Source: RGIG4608 sp045631445 (GTDB taxonomy: Bacteria > Bacillota > Clostridia > Oscillospirales > CAG-272). Taken from it: a stretch of 9,934 nt of DNA. The stretch lies in contig JAZQUS010000037.1 in the NCBI GenBank assembly GCA_045631445.1, positions 1-9,934 on the forward strand, read 5' to 3'. Position 1 is the first letter of the stretch. Each line of letters opens with the position of its first letter. The notes below the pieces were generated by a model that ran no database searches, was not told the origin of the DNA, and saw nothing but the letters and a program-made list of their open reading frames with translations. Shown one piece after another: positions 1 through 6,179 of this stretch. The translations under genes and the position numbers were made by a program.

Positions 1-453
1 CTTGATAAGATCGTTATCAACGTTGGTGTAGGCGACGCAAAGGACAACTCCAAGGCTATTGAAAACGTAATTAATGATATCACTCTTATTTCCGGTCAGA
101 AGGCAGTTCCCACATACGCTAAGAAGTCCGTTGCGAACTTCAAGCTTCGTCAGGGAATGAAGATCGGTGTTAAGGTTACACTCAGAGGCGACAAGATGTA
201 TGAGTTCCTTGATAGACTCTTCAACTTCTCTCTTCCCAGAGTTCGTGACTTTAAGGGTATCAACCCCAATGCGTTCGACGGTAGAGGTAACTATGCGCTC
301 GGTCTTAAAGAGCAGCTTATCTTCCCCGAAATCGAATACGATAAGGTTGAAAAGATTCGCGGTATGGACATCTGCTTTGTAACAACCGCAAACACAGATG
401 AAGAAGCAAGAGAGCTCCTTAAGCTTATGGGCGCTCCCTTCGCAAAGAACTAA
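1..453 (+). CDS. rplE: 50S ribosomal protein L5, 5' truncated
   Basis: L5 binds 5S rRNA in the central protuberance of the large subunit and contacts the small subunit and P-site tRNA. The reading frame is open from base 1, so the start lies upstream of the window; 150 residues are present of a family length of about 180. The visible part begins LDKIVINVGVGDAKDN, the conserved N-terminal L5 motif. It continues through QKAVPTYAKKSVANFKLRQG and the G-x-K-V-T-L-R-G-D-x-M-Y-E-F block, then the typical RVRDFKGI and a C-terminal KLMGAPF. The stop is TAA at 451-453, and the Shine-Dalgarno site of rpsN begins inside it. Its place just upstream of rpsN and rpsH is the standard spc order. Identification is certain; the missing N-terminus is only a window effect. 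Confidence 0.98.
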   Translation, partial: LDKIVINVGVGDAKDNSKAIENVINDITLISGQKAVPTYAKKSVANFKLRQGMKIGVKVTLRGDKMYEFLDRLFNFSLPRVRDFKGINPNAFDGRGNYALGLKEQLIFPEIEYDKVEKIRGMDICFVTTANTDEEARELLKLMGAPFAKN

Positions 454-467
454 GGAGGGTATAGGCA

Positions 468-653
468 ATGGCAAAGAAGGCTATGATTCTCAAGCAGCAG
501 AAGACACAGAAGTACTCCACTCGCGAGTACAACCGTTGCAAGATCTGCGGTCGTCCCCACGCTTACCTTCGTAAGTTCGGTATCTGCCGTATCTGCTTCC
601 GTGAGCTCGCTTACAAGGGCGAAATTCCCGGCGTAAGAAAGGCAAGCTGGTAA
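468..653 (+). CDS. rpsN: 30S ribosomal protein S14, zinc-binding short form (type Z)
   Basis: S14 is a late-assembling protein of the 30S head and contacts 16S rRNA near the decoding region. The 61-residue product is the short zinc form rather than the ~100-residue zinc-free form. It has two CxxC pairs, C24-C27 (CKIC) and C40-C43 (CRIC), which bind one structural zinc ion. The C-terminal GEIPGVRKASW is diagnostic for the family. The ATG follows a strong site, AAGGAGGG at 452-459, which overlaps the rplE stop, so translation is probably coupled. Zinc-form S14 genes can be accompanied by zinc-free paralogues elsewhere in a genome; none is visible here. A 182-nt structured gap follows, unusual for this cluster. 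Confidence 0.98.
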   Translation: MAKKAMILKQQKTQKYSTREYNRCKICGRPHAYLRKFGICRICFRELAYKGEIPGVRKASW

Positions 654-679
654 TACAGCAAACATTCGTTAAACACTTT

Positions 680-703
680 CACTCAAGCAAATTTGCTTGA
701 GTG
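680..703. repeat. 24-bp perfect palindrome / hairpin after rpsN
   Basis: CACTCAAGCAAA is followed at once by its exact reverse complement, giving a 12-bp perfect palindrome. A further T679-A704 pair extends it. As RNA it would fold into a strong hairpin with a small A/U loop. No T-run follows on either strand, so it is not a standard intrinsic terminator. It could be an RNA processing or stabilising hairpin between rpsN and rpsH, or a protein-binding site on DNA. Confidence 0.75.
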
Positions 704-727
704 AGGGTTATTGGATAAACTCCAACA

Positions 728-769
728 TATCGGCAGGAACGCATCAAAATTCAGCGTTTACCACCGATA
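728..769 (+). promoter_or_regulatory. Candidate S8-binding (autoregulatory) mRNA hairpin before rpsH
   Basis: Read directly: T728-G733 pairs with C764-A769 (6 bp). C734 and A763 then form a mismatch and A735 is unpaired. G736-G737 pairs with C761-C762, T759-A760 bulges out, A738-C742 pairs with G754-T758, and an 11-nt loop closes the hairpin. In E. coli 16S rRNA, S8 recognises an irregular helix with an unpaired A595, the pair G597-C643, and U641-A642 on the opposite strand just before C643. The same layout appears here as A735, G737-C761 and T759-A760. The next gene encodes S8, and in E. coli S8 represses the spc operon by binding such a mimic. I infer the same role; the position differs from E. 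coli and has not been tested. Confidence 0.45.
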
Positions 770-795
770 CGCCGCCGATCTAACTCAGTTTGGCA

Positions 796-815
796 GCAAG
801 AAGAATTTTACTTGC
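796..815 (+). promoter_or_regulatory. Hairpin just upstream of the rpsH ribosome-binding site
   Basis: GCAAG at 796-800 pairs with CTTGC at 811-815 around a 10-nt A/T-rich loop. It ends five bases before the Shine-Dalgarno core. It could help present or hide the ribosome-binding site as part of the larger leader. With only five base pairs it may be fortuitous. Confidence 0.35.
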
Positions 816-835
816 ATATAAGGAGGAAAAAAATT

Positions 836-1234
836 ATGCAAATGTCAGACGTTATTGCAGACATGCTGACTAGAATCAGAAATGCAAATGATGCGAAGCA
901 CGCAACAGTTGACATTCCTGCTTCTAACATGAAGAAGTCAATCGCAGACATTCTCGTTGAAGAGGGCTACGTTAAGGGCTATCAGGTAATCGAGGATGGC
1001 AAGCAGGGTATCATCAGAGTAACTCTTAAGTATACACCTGCAAAACAGAAGGTAATTCGTGGTATTCGCCGTGTTTCTAAGCCCGGTCTTAGAATCTATG
1101 CTGGTTACGAGGATATGCCCAAGGTTATGAACGGTCTTGGAACAGTTATCGTTTCTACTTCTAAGGGTCTTATGACAGATAAGAAGGCAAGAGCAGAAAA
1201 AATCGGTGGCGAAATCATCGCCTTCGTATGGTAA
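836..1234 (+). CDS. rpsH: 30S ribosomal protein S8
   Basis: S8 is a primary 16S rRNA binder of the 30S platform, attaching to helix 21, and in E. coli it is also the translational repressor of the spc operon. The product is 132 residues, the usual bacterial length. It starts MQMSDVIADMLTRIRNA, a typical S8 N-terminus, and carries the C-terminal signature GLGTVIVSTSKGLMTD with STSKG at about residues 107-111. The frame is open further upstream to a TTG at 812, but that start would place the Shine-Dalgarno sequence (AAGGAGG, 820-826) inside the gene. The ATG at 836 sits nine bases after that site and is chosen. An ATG two codons later is less well spaced. The structured leader just upstream makes S8 feedback control likely but unproven. 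Confidence 0.98.
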   Translation: MQMSDVIADMLTRIRNANDAKHATVDIPASNMKKSIADILVEEGYVKGYQVIEDGKQGIIRVTLKYTPAKQKVIRGIRRVSKPGLRIYAGYEDMPKVMNGLGTVIVSTSKGLMTDKKARAEKIGGEIIAFVW

Positions 1235-1249
1235 TAGGAGGTACTGAAG

Positions 1250-1789
1250 ATGTCAAGAATTGGTAGAATGCCTATTACAGTTCCCGCTGGTGTTACAGTA
1301 ACAGTTGGCGAAAACAACTACGTAACAGTTAAGGGTCCTAAGGGAACACTTGAGCAGCAGCTCAGCGGTCGTATGACCATCACACAGGAAAACAACGTTC
1401 TCGTTGTTACTCGTCCTACAGACGAAAAAGAAGACAGAAGCCTTCACGGACTTACAAGAGCTCTCCTCAACAACATGGTTGTTGGTGTATCCAATGGTTA
1501 CTCAAAGAAGCTCGAAGTTGTTGGTGTTGGTTACAGAGTAGCAATGCAGGGTACAAAGCTCGTTCTTAACCTTGGTTACTCTCACCCCATCCACATCGAA
1601 CAGCCCGAAGGACTTAAGATCGAAACACCCGATCAGAACACAATCATCGTTAGCGGATCTGACAAACAGGCTGTTGGTCAGCTCGCAGCGGTAATCAGAA
1701 GCAAGAGACCTCCCGAACCCTACCATGGCAAGGGTGTTAAGTATTCTGATGAATATATTCGCCGTAAGGCCGGTAAGACCGGTAAATAA
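1250..1789 (+). CDS. rplF: 50S ribosomal protein L6
   Basis: L6 binds 23S rRNA next to the sarcin-ricin loop and the factor-binding centre. The 179-residue length is normal. It begins MSRIGRMPITVPAGV and ends with the family signature PPEPYHGKGVKYSDEYIRRK at about residues 155-174, which is decisive. Internally, SRSLHGLTRALLNNMV-like sequence (DRSLHGLTRALLNNMV) and the two repeated alpha/beta domains are recognisable. The start ATG lies seven bases after AGGAGGT (1236-1242), just beyond the rpsH stop, so co-translation with rpsH is likely. Codon use is strongly biased, with AAG, CTT and GTT favoured as in neighbouring ribosomal-protein genes. Confidence 0.98.
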   Translation: MSRIGRMPITVPAGVTVTVGENNYVTVKGPKGTLEQQLSGRMTITQENNVLVVTRPTDEKEDRSLHGLTRALLNNMVVGVSNGYSKKLEVVGVGYRVAMQGTKLVLNLGYSHPIHIEQPEGLKIETPDQNTIIVSGSDKQAVGQLAAVIRSKRPPEPYHGKGVKYSDEYIRRKAGKTGK

Positions 1790-1807
1790 TGAAAGGAGTG
1801 GAGAACA

Positions 1808-2167
1808 ATGGTATCAAGAAAAGATAGAAACCAAGCTCGTCTTAAGAGACATAGAAGAGTTAGAGCAAAAATCTCCGGAACAGCAGCTCGTCCTCGTTTG
1901 GCAGTTTACCGTTCCAATGCTAACATCGTTGCTCAGATCATTGACGACGTTGCAGGCGTAACATTAGTATCCGCTTCCACACTCGAAAAGGATTTCGAGG
2001 GTAACGGCGGTAACAAGGTTGCTGCAAGAGCAGTTGGTAAGACAATTGCTGAAAGAGCAACTGCTAAGGGTATCACCGAAGTTGTATTCGACAGAGGCGG
2101 CTATCTTTATCACGGACGTGTATCGGAATTGGCTGAAGGTGCTCGTGAGGGCGGCTTGAAGTTCTAA
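1808..2167 (+). CDS. rplR: 50S ribosomal protein L18
   Basis: L18 binds 5S rRNA together with L5 and helps anchor it to 23S rRNA. The 119-residue length is typical. Visible family features are the basic N-terminus (RKDRNQARLKRHRRVRAKI), the RPRLAVYRSNANIVAQIIDD strand, and the C-terminal block FDRGGYLYHGRVSELAEGAR. The protein ends in GLKF, as is usual for L18. An AAAGGAGTGG site at 1792-1801 precedes the ATG by six bases. The stop codon lies inside a small hairpin (2164-2182), and a 77-nt gap follows before rpsE, longer than most gaps here. Confidence 0.98.
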   Translation: MVSRKDRNQARLKRHRRVRAKISGTAARPRLAVYRSNANIVAQIIDDVAGVTLVSASTLEKDFEGNGGNKVAARAVGKTIAERATAKGITEVVFDRGGYLYHGRVSELAEGAREGGLKF

Positions 2168-2182
2168 TCCATTTAGGATTAG
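2164..2182 (+). promoter_or_regulatory. Stem-loop overlapping the rplR stop codon
   Basis: CTAATCC (2164-2170) pairs with GGATTAG (2176-2182) around the loop ATTTA. The TAA stop of rplR (2165-2167) is inside the stem. No T-run follows, so it is not a normal terminator. A second possible stem, GTTCAAA (2198-2204) with TTTGAAC (2218-2224), lies in the same gap before rpsE. Both are read from sequence; a role in setting rpsE expression is inference. Confidence 0.4.
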
Positions 2183-2244
2183 TCCGGTTTGTACACTGTT
2201 CAAAACAATTAATATTATTTGAACAAAAGAAAGAGCAAAATAAC

Positions 2245-2748
2245 ATGGCTAACAAAATCAATCCCGCAGAGCTTGATCTCAAAGAACAGCTCGTTGCATT
2301 GAACCGTGTTTCCAAGACCGTTAAAGGTGGACGTATCGCTCGTTTTGCAGCACTTATGGTTGTAGGTGACGAAAACGGACACGTAGGTGTTGGACTTGGT
2401 AAGGCAGCTGAAGTACCTGAAGCAATCCGCAAGGGTATCGAAGATGCAAAGAAAAATATGATTGAAGTTTCCCTTAAGGGTTCTACAATTCCCCACGAAG
2501 TTACTGGTGTGTTCGGCGCAGGTAAGGTGCTTCTTAAGCCCGCTGCTCCCGGTACTGGTATTATCGCTGGTGGTAAGGTAAGAATGGTGCTTGAACTTGC
2601 AGGTATTAAGAACATTCGTGCTAAGTGCTTGCGTTCAAACAACCCCACAAACGTTGTTAAGGCAACTATGGAGGGTCTTAAGGAACTCCGTACAGCTGAA
2701 GAAGTAGCGAAGATTCGTGAACTCAGTGTTGAACAGGTTGAAGGTTAA
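2245..2748 (+). CDS. rpsE: 30S ribosomal protein S5
   Basis: S5 lies at the mRNA entry side of the 30S subunit and affects decoding accuracy. The product is 167 residues, the usual size. The N-terminal half has the dsRNA-binding-like S5 domain, including VSKTVKGGR (residues 22-30), the loop in which spectinomycin-resistance changes occur in other bacteria. It continues ALMVVGDENGHVGVGLGKA and the C-terminal domain IIAGGKVRMVLELAGIKNIR and NPTNVVKATMEGL. The start is the ATG of MANKINPAEL. The upstream bases (AAAGAAAGAGC) hold only a poor Shine-Dalgarno match, whereas nearly every other gene here has GGAGG or GAGG. This, together with the 77-nt gap and two stem-loops, suggests its translation is set differently or coupled to rplR. 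Confidence 0.98.
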   Translation: MANKINPAELDLKEQLVALNRVSKTVKGGRIARFAALMVVGDENGHVGVGLGKAAEVPEAIRKGIEDAKKNMIEVSLKGSTIPHEVTGVFGAGKVLLKPAAPGTGIIAGGKVRMVLELAGIKNIRAKCLRSNNPTNVVKATMEGLKELRTAEEVAKIRELSVEQVEG

Positions 2749-2762
2749 GGAGGAGTCGAAAA

Positions 2763-2936
2763 ATGAAAAAAGTAACACTCATCAAGAGCCTTATCGGAAC
2801 ACTTCCCAACCAGAAGGCTACAGCAGAATCTCTCGGTCTTAAGAAGATCGGTAACTATATCGTTCACGAAGATAACGCTGTTTTGGCTGGTAAAATCAAA
2901 GTGATTTCCCACCTTGTTAAAGTTGAAAACGTATAA
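2763..2936 (+). CDS. rpmD: 50S ribosomal protein L30
   Basis: This short gene of 57 codons plus TAA fits exactly between rpsE and rplO. The translation MKKVTLIKSLIGTLPNQKAT, then AESLGLKKIGN and a C-terminal ISHLVKVENV, is the bacterial L30 pattern. The family signature is LIKSLIG, then xxxxTxxxLGLxKx, then the final HLVxVE. L30 is a small protein of the large subunit near 5S rRNA. Bacterial L30 is normally about 58-60 residues, so it is full length. An AAGGAGGAG site beginning in the rpsE stop (2747-2755) lies at good spacing. It is easily missed because of its size. Confidence 0.97.
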   Translation: MKKVTLIKSLIGTLPNQKATAESLGLKKIGNYIVHEDNAVLAGKIKVISHLVKVENV

Positions 2937-2950
2937 GGAGGAAAATAACA

Positions 2951-3391
2951 ATGAAACTTCATGAACTTTCACCCGCTGCAGGTTCTACAAAGAACGTATA
3001 CAGAAAGGGCCGTGGCCCTGCTTCTGGTAACGGTAAGACTGCAGGTAAGGGACATAAGGGTCAGAACGCTCGTTCAGGCGGCGGTGTAAGACCCGGATTT
3101 GAAGGCGGTCAGATCCCGCTTTACAGAAAGCTTCCCAAGAGAGGCTTCAACAATAAATTTGCTACAAATTACGCTATCGTTAACGTAAGCGCACTTAACG
3201 TTTTTGAAAACGGTGCAGTAGTAGATACACAGGCACTCCTTGACAAGAGAATTATCCGCAAGACACTTGACGGCGTTAAGGTTCTTGGCAATGGTGAGCT
3301 TACAAAGTCATTAACTGTAAAAGCAAACATCTTTTCCGCAACAGCTAAAGAAAAGATAGAAGCAGCAGGCGGAAAGACAGAGGTGGTATAA
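2951..3391 (+). CDS. rplO: 50S ribosomal protein L15
   Basis: L15 is a late 50S assembly protein with a long basic N-terminal extension that threads into 23S rRNA. The product is 146 residues, normal for bacteria. The N-terminus MKLHELSPAAGSTKNVYRKG, followed by the glycine- and lysine-rich region with GKGHKGQNARSGGGVRPGFEG, is diagnostic. The middle part has GGQIPLYRKLPKRGFNN, and the C-terminal globular part ends KEKIEAAGGKTEVV. The AAGGAGG site at 2935-2941 begins in the rpmD stop and is nine bases before the ATG. The last codons contain GAGGTGG (3380-3386), which serves as the ribosome-binding site for secY one base after the rplO stop. Confidence 0.98.
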   Translation: MKLHELSPAAGSTKNVYRKGRGPASGNGKTAGKGHKGQNARSGGGVRPGFEGGQIPLYRKLPKRGFNNKFATNYAIVNVSALNVFENGAVVDTQALLDKRIIRKTLDGVKVLGNGELTKSLTVKANIFSATAKEKIEAAGGKTEVV

Positions 3392-3392
3392 G

Positions 3393-4730
3393 ATGTTTAA
3401 GACGCTGAAGAACGCTTGGAAGATCCAGGAGATTCAGAACAAGATTCTCTTCACATTGCTTATTATCCTCTTATATCGTGTTGGTTCTGCAATTCCCGTA
3501 CCTTATGTACAGGCAGGCATTCTTGATAGCTTTAACGCAGCATACGGTGGAACAATATTCAACTATATGAGTATTCTCTCCGGTGGTGCTATGGCTCAGG
3601 CAACACTTTTTGCACTTTCTGTTTCTCCCTATATTACATCATCAATCGTAATCCAGCTTCTCACAGTTGCGTTCCCCGACTCACTCGGTAAGATTGCAAA
3701 GGACGGAGAAGAGGGACAGAAAAAAGTTAAACAGTGGACTCGTTATATCACAGTTGGTATCGCTCTTGTAACTGCTTACGGTTACACAGCACTCCTTGCT
3801 AACAATGGTTGGCTTGATACAAAGCACATTGAGTGGGGCGGCATGTGGGCTTCCAATGGTTTTGCGGGTACAGTAAACACTCTCGTTATCATCGCTTCCT
3901 ACGTAGCAGGCGCGGCTATTATCATGTGGCTTGCTGAGCTTATCGATGCTAAGGGTATCGGCAACGGTATTTCAATGATCTTGTTCTTCAATATCATTTC
4001 CCGTGGTCCTTCTCTCATCGGTAGCCTTTGGAACATGGTTGTATACAACAAGAACGGTCTTGTTGTTGGTATTCTTCTTGGTATTCTTTCTATCGCTGTT
4101 ACAGCGGGAATGGTACTTCTTGTAGTTTGGGTAACACACTCTGAAAGAAGAATTCCCATTCAGTATGCTAAGAGAGTTGTTGGACGTAAGATGTATGGTG
4201 GACAGGGAACAAACCTTCCCATTAAGCTTAATATGACAGGCGTTATGCCCATCATCTTCGCAAGCTCAATCGTTTCCGTTCCTGCAACAATTGCAACATT
4301 CTTTAATGAAAAGAACGGATTCAGAATTTGGGTAGAGAAGTGGCTTGGTCCAGAGTCTTGGATCTACGTTATCGTTTATATCGTATTGATCGTTGCTTTT
4401 GCATACTTCTATATTTTGATTTCCTTCAATCCTATCGAAGTTGCAAACAATATCAAAAACAACGGTGGTTCCGTTCCCGGTATCCGTACAGGTAAACCCA
4501 CCGCTGACTATATTACAAAAATCCTTAACCGCATCACTTTGATAGGCGCATTCTTCCTTATCGTAGTTGCAGGTCTTCCTATGATCATTAACATCGTTTC
4601 CGGTGGATCATTCGCAGGTCTTGCATTTGGTGGTTCTTCATTGCTCATCGTAATCGGTGTTGCACTTGAGGTGTTCACAGATATCGAAGCTCAGATTACA
4701 ATGCGTAACTACAAAGGCTTCCTTGATTAA
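3393..4730 (+). CDS. secY: Preprotein translocase subunit SecY
   Basis: SecY is the pore of the Sec translocon in the cytoplasmic membrane, moving unfolded proteins with SecE, SecG and the ATPase SecA. The 445-residue product has about ten hydrophobic segments, near residues 18-36, 74-93, 118-136, 160-180, 187-207, 222-246, 283-304, 323-346, 380-400 and 405-427. Family motifs include SGGAMAQATLFALSVSPYIT after the plug, KGIGNGIS (188-194), the RRIPIQYAKR loop, and NPIEVANNIKNNGGSVPGIR with the functionally important arginine at about 365. In the latter motif the common PG of GIRPGK is TG here (GIRTGK). The start ATG is one base after the rplO stop and uses GAGGTGG inside rplO, so translation is coupled. 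It is followed by adk after 34 bases, a standard arrangement. Confidence 0.99.
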   Translation: MFKTLKNAWKIQEIQNKILFTLLIILLYRVGSAIPVPYVQAGILDSFNAAYGGTIFNYMSILSGGAMAQATLFALSVSPYITSSIVIQLLTVAFPDSLGKIAKDGEEGQKKVKQWTRYITVGIALVTAYGYTALLANNGWLDTKHIEWGGMWASNGFAGTVNTLVIIASYVAGAAIIMWLAELIDAKGIGNGISMILFFNIISRGPSLIGSLWNMVVYNKNGLVVGILLGILSIAVTAGMVLLVVWVTHSERRIPIQYAKRVVGRKMYGGQGTNLPIKLNMTGVMPIIFASSIVSVPATIATFFNEKNGFRIWVEKWLGPESWIYVIVYIVLIVAFAYFYILISFNPIEVANNIKNNGGSVPGIRTGKPTADYITKILNRITLIGAFFLIVVAGLPMIINIVSGGSFAGLAFGGSSLLIVIGVALEVFTDIEAQITMRNYKGFLD

Positions 4731-4764
4731 TTCGTTCCCGACTGAAAATTACGGAGGAATTCGT

Positions 4765-5400
4765 ATGAATTTAATTTTGCTGGGCGCTCCCGGTGCGGGC
4801 AAGGGCACGCAATCCGAAAAAATATCAGAAAAATGGAATATACCTGCACTTTCAACGGGTAGCGTATTTCGTGCAGCCATCAAATCGGGCACCGAGCTTG
4901 GTCTCCAAGCAAAGCTCTACATTGATGACGGAAATTTCGTTCCCGACGATCTTGTAATAGGTATAATCAAGGAATATCTTTCCTCGGATTTGTGTAAAAA
5001 CGGCTTTATTCTCGACGGTTTTCCTCGTTCAATTCCTCAAGCGGAGGCTCTCGAAGCTCTTGGAGTTCGCATTGATTGTGTTCTCTCTCTTGAGACAACC
5101 GACGAAGCAATTGTTCAGAGAATGAGTGGACGTCGTATCTGTTCAGGATGCGGTGCTTCCTATCACGTTGATCACATGAAACCACAAAAGGAAAATATTT
5201 GCGACAAATGTGGCGCATCACTCTATATCAGAATTGATGACGCAGCAGAAACAGTTATAAAAAGGCTTGAAATATTCCATGAACAAACAGAGCCCCTTAA
5301 ATCATTCTATGAAGAGAGAGGACTTCTTAAGTGCGTTAATGGTGAGGGTAGTGTTGAAGAAACAACTGCTCTTGTGTACGAAGCTCTTTCAGAGGTTTAA
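4765..5400 (+). CDS. adk: Adenylate kinase, zinc-type LID
   Basis: Adenylate kinase catalyses ATP + AMP = 2 ADP in the cytoplasm. The 211-residue protein has the P-loop GAPGAGKGT (7-15), the LDGFPRS motif (83-89) and the RRICSGCG...CDKCG LID. Its cysteines C126, C129, C146 and C149 bind structural zinc, as in Gram-positive enzymes. The IRIDDAAETVIKRL segment (155-168) carries the conserved arginines. In the usual STGDM/STGDL motif the aspartate is replaced by serine (STGSVFRAA, S33). The frame is open upstream into secY, but ACGGAGGAAT (4751-4760) just before the ATG at 4765, and the normal MNLILLGAPGAGKG start, fix the beginning. Codon use is less biased than in the ribosomal genes, with more AAA and TTT, consistent with lower expression. 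Confidence 0.99.
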   Translation: MNLILLGAPGAGKGTQSEKISEKWNIPALSTGSVFRAAIKSGTELGLQAKLYIDDGNFVPDDLVIGIIKEYLSSDLCKNGFILDGFPRSIPQAEALEALGVRIDCVLSLETTDEAIVQRMSGRRICSGCGASYHVDHMKPQKENICDKCGASLYIRIDDAAETVIKRLEIFHEQTEPLKSFYEERGLLKCVNGEGSVEETTALVYEALSEV

Positions 5401-5405
5401 GCACT

Positions 5406-6167
5406 ATGATTCAGGTCAAAAATTCAGCGCAACTTAATGCAATGAAGGTGGCAGGACGTATCACGGGTGAGACCTTGCTCGTAGCCCGTGAGCTCGTTCG
5501 CCCCGGCATAAGCACCAAGGAACTTGATGACGCGATAAGGGCGTATATTGAGAAATGTGGCGCAAAGCCCTCCTTCCTTGGCTATCACGGGTTTCCCGGA
5601 TCGGCTTGCATAAGTATTAATGATGAAGTTATTCACGGTATTCCAAGTGCAAAAAGATTTTTGCAGGAGGGAGATATTGTGAAAATCGACGTTGGAGCTT
5701 GTATAAATGGCTTCCACGGAGATAGCGCGCGTACCATTCCCGTTGGAAAGGTGAGCGATGAAGCTTTGCAGCTTATAAAAGCTACAAGAGATAGCTTCTT
5801 TGCAGGAGCGCAACAGGCAATTGCCGGTAATCGCATAGGCGATATTGGCTCGGCAATTTCAGAAGCTATAAGACCCTATGGCTACGGCGTGGTTAGAGAA
5901 TTTATCGGACACGGAATTGGACGTAACGTTCATGAGGAGCCCGACGTTCCAAACTACGGTACGGCAGGACGTGGAGTTCGCCTTTGCAACGGTATGACGC
6001 TTGCTATCGAACCTATGATAAACTTGGGTACGGAAAAGGTCATCGTGTTGCCAGACGGCTGGACGGTGAAAACTGCGGACGGAAGTCTTTCAGCTCATTA
6101 TGAAAATACTATTGCAGTAACTCCTGACGGAGTTGAGATTTTAACGCTTATTGATAACGATTTTTAA
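5406..6167 (+). CDS. map: Methionine aminopeptidase, type I
   Basis: This metalloenzyme removes the initiator methionine from nascent proteins when the second residue is small. The 253 residues form one pita-bread domain without an N-terminal extension. All five metal ligands are present: D95 (VKIDVG), D106 (HGDSAR), H169 (IGHGIG), E202 (AIEPMI) and E233 (HYENTI). The catalytic histidines H77 (VIHGIP) and H176 (NVHEEP) are also present. The start ATG is five bases after the adk stop, and a moderate AGAGGT site (5391-5396) lies in the last adk codons, so translation is probably coupled. The secY-adk-map-infA order is typical for Firmicutes. Codon use, like that of adk, is less extreme than that of the ribosomal genes. 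Confidence 0.99.
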   Translation: MIQVKNSAQLNAMKVAGRITGETLLVARELVRPGISTKELDDAIRAYIEKCGAKPSFLGYHGFPGSACISINDEVIHGIPSAKRFLQEGDIVKIDVGACINGFHGDSARTIPVGKVSDEALQLIKATRDSFFAGAQQAIAGNRIGDIGSAISEAIRPYGYGVVREFIGHGIGRNVHEEPDVPNYGTAGRGVRLCNGMTLAIEPMINLGTEKVIVLPDGWTVKTADGSLSAHYENTIAVTPDGVEILTLIDNDF

Positions 6168-6179
6168 AGCAAATATTTT

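Larger units (their letters stand above)
654..835 (+). promoter_or_regulatory. Structured intercistronic leader upstream of rpsH
   Basis: This 182-nt gap has no coding potential that I can support but is almost fully occupied by hairpins. In order they are: a perfect palindrome at 680-703; a 5-bp TTGGA/TCCAA hairpin at 711-725; a long irregular hairpin at 728-769; and a GCAAG/CTTGC hairpin at 796-815, just ahead of the Shine-Dalgarno site at 820-826. Other intergenic gaps in this cluster are mostly under 30 nt. I infer a cis-acting RNA controlling rpsH and the genes after it. The base pairings are read directly; the function is not proven. No good sigma-70 promoter was found inside it. Confidence 0.6.

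Noticed and set aside
680..710. Palindrome after rpsN as an intrinsic terminator
   Set aside because: The hairpin is followed by GAGGGTTATTGG rather than a T-run, and essential operon genes lie downstream.
812..835. TTG start eight codons upstream for rpsH
   Set aside because: It would put the AAGGAGG site (820-826) inside the gene with no site ahead of it; the ATG at 836 gives the normal S8 start and 132-residue length.
2189..2218. Possible promoter TTGTAC - 18 bases - TATTAT before rpsE
   Set aside because: The -35 half matches only 3 of 6 positions, and the start would leave a very short leader without a ribosome-binding site; read-through from upstream explains rpsE expression.
2073..2648. 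Long open frame (191 codons) on the minus strand across rplR-rpsE
   Set aside because: It is antisense to two certain ribosomal-protein genes, has low-complexity composition and no ribosome-binding site; it is a by-product of their codon bias.
4657..4764. Upstream in-frame start for adk within secY
   Set aside because: The added residues do not match adenylate kinase, and the strong site at 4751-4760 just before the ATG at 4765 fits the family start MNLILLGAPG.
5424..5813. 129-codon minus-strand open frame inside map
   Set aside because: It lies wholly antisense to a complete methionine aminopeptidase with all catalytic residues; no recognisable protein features.
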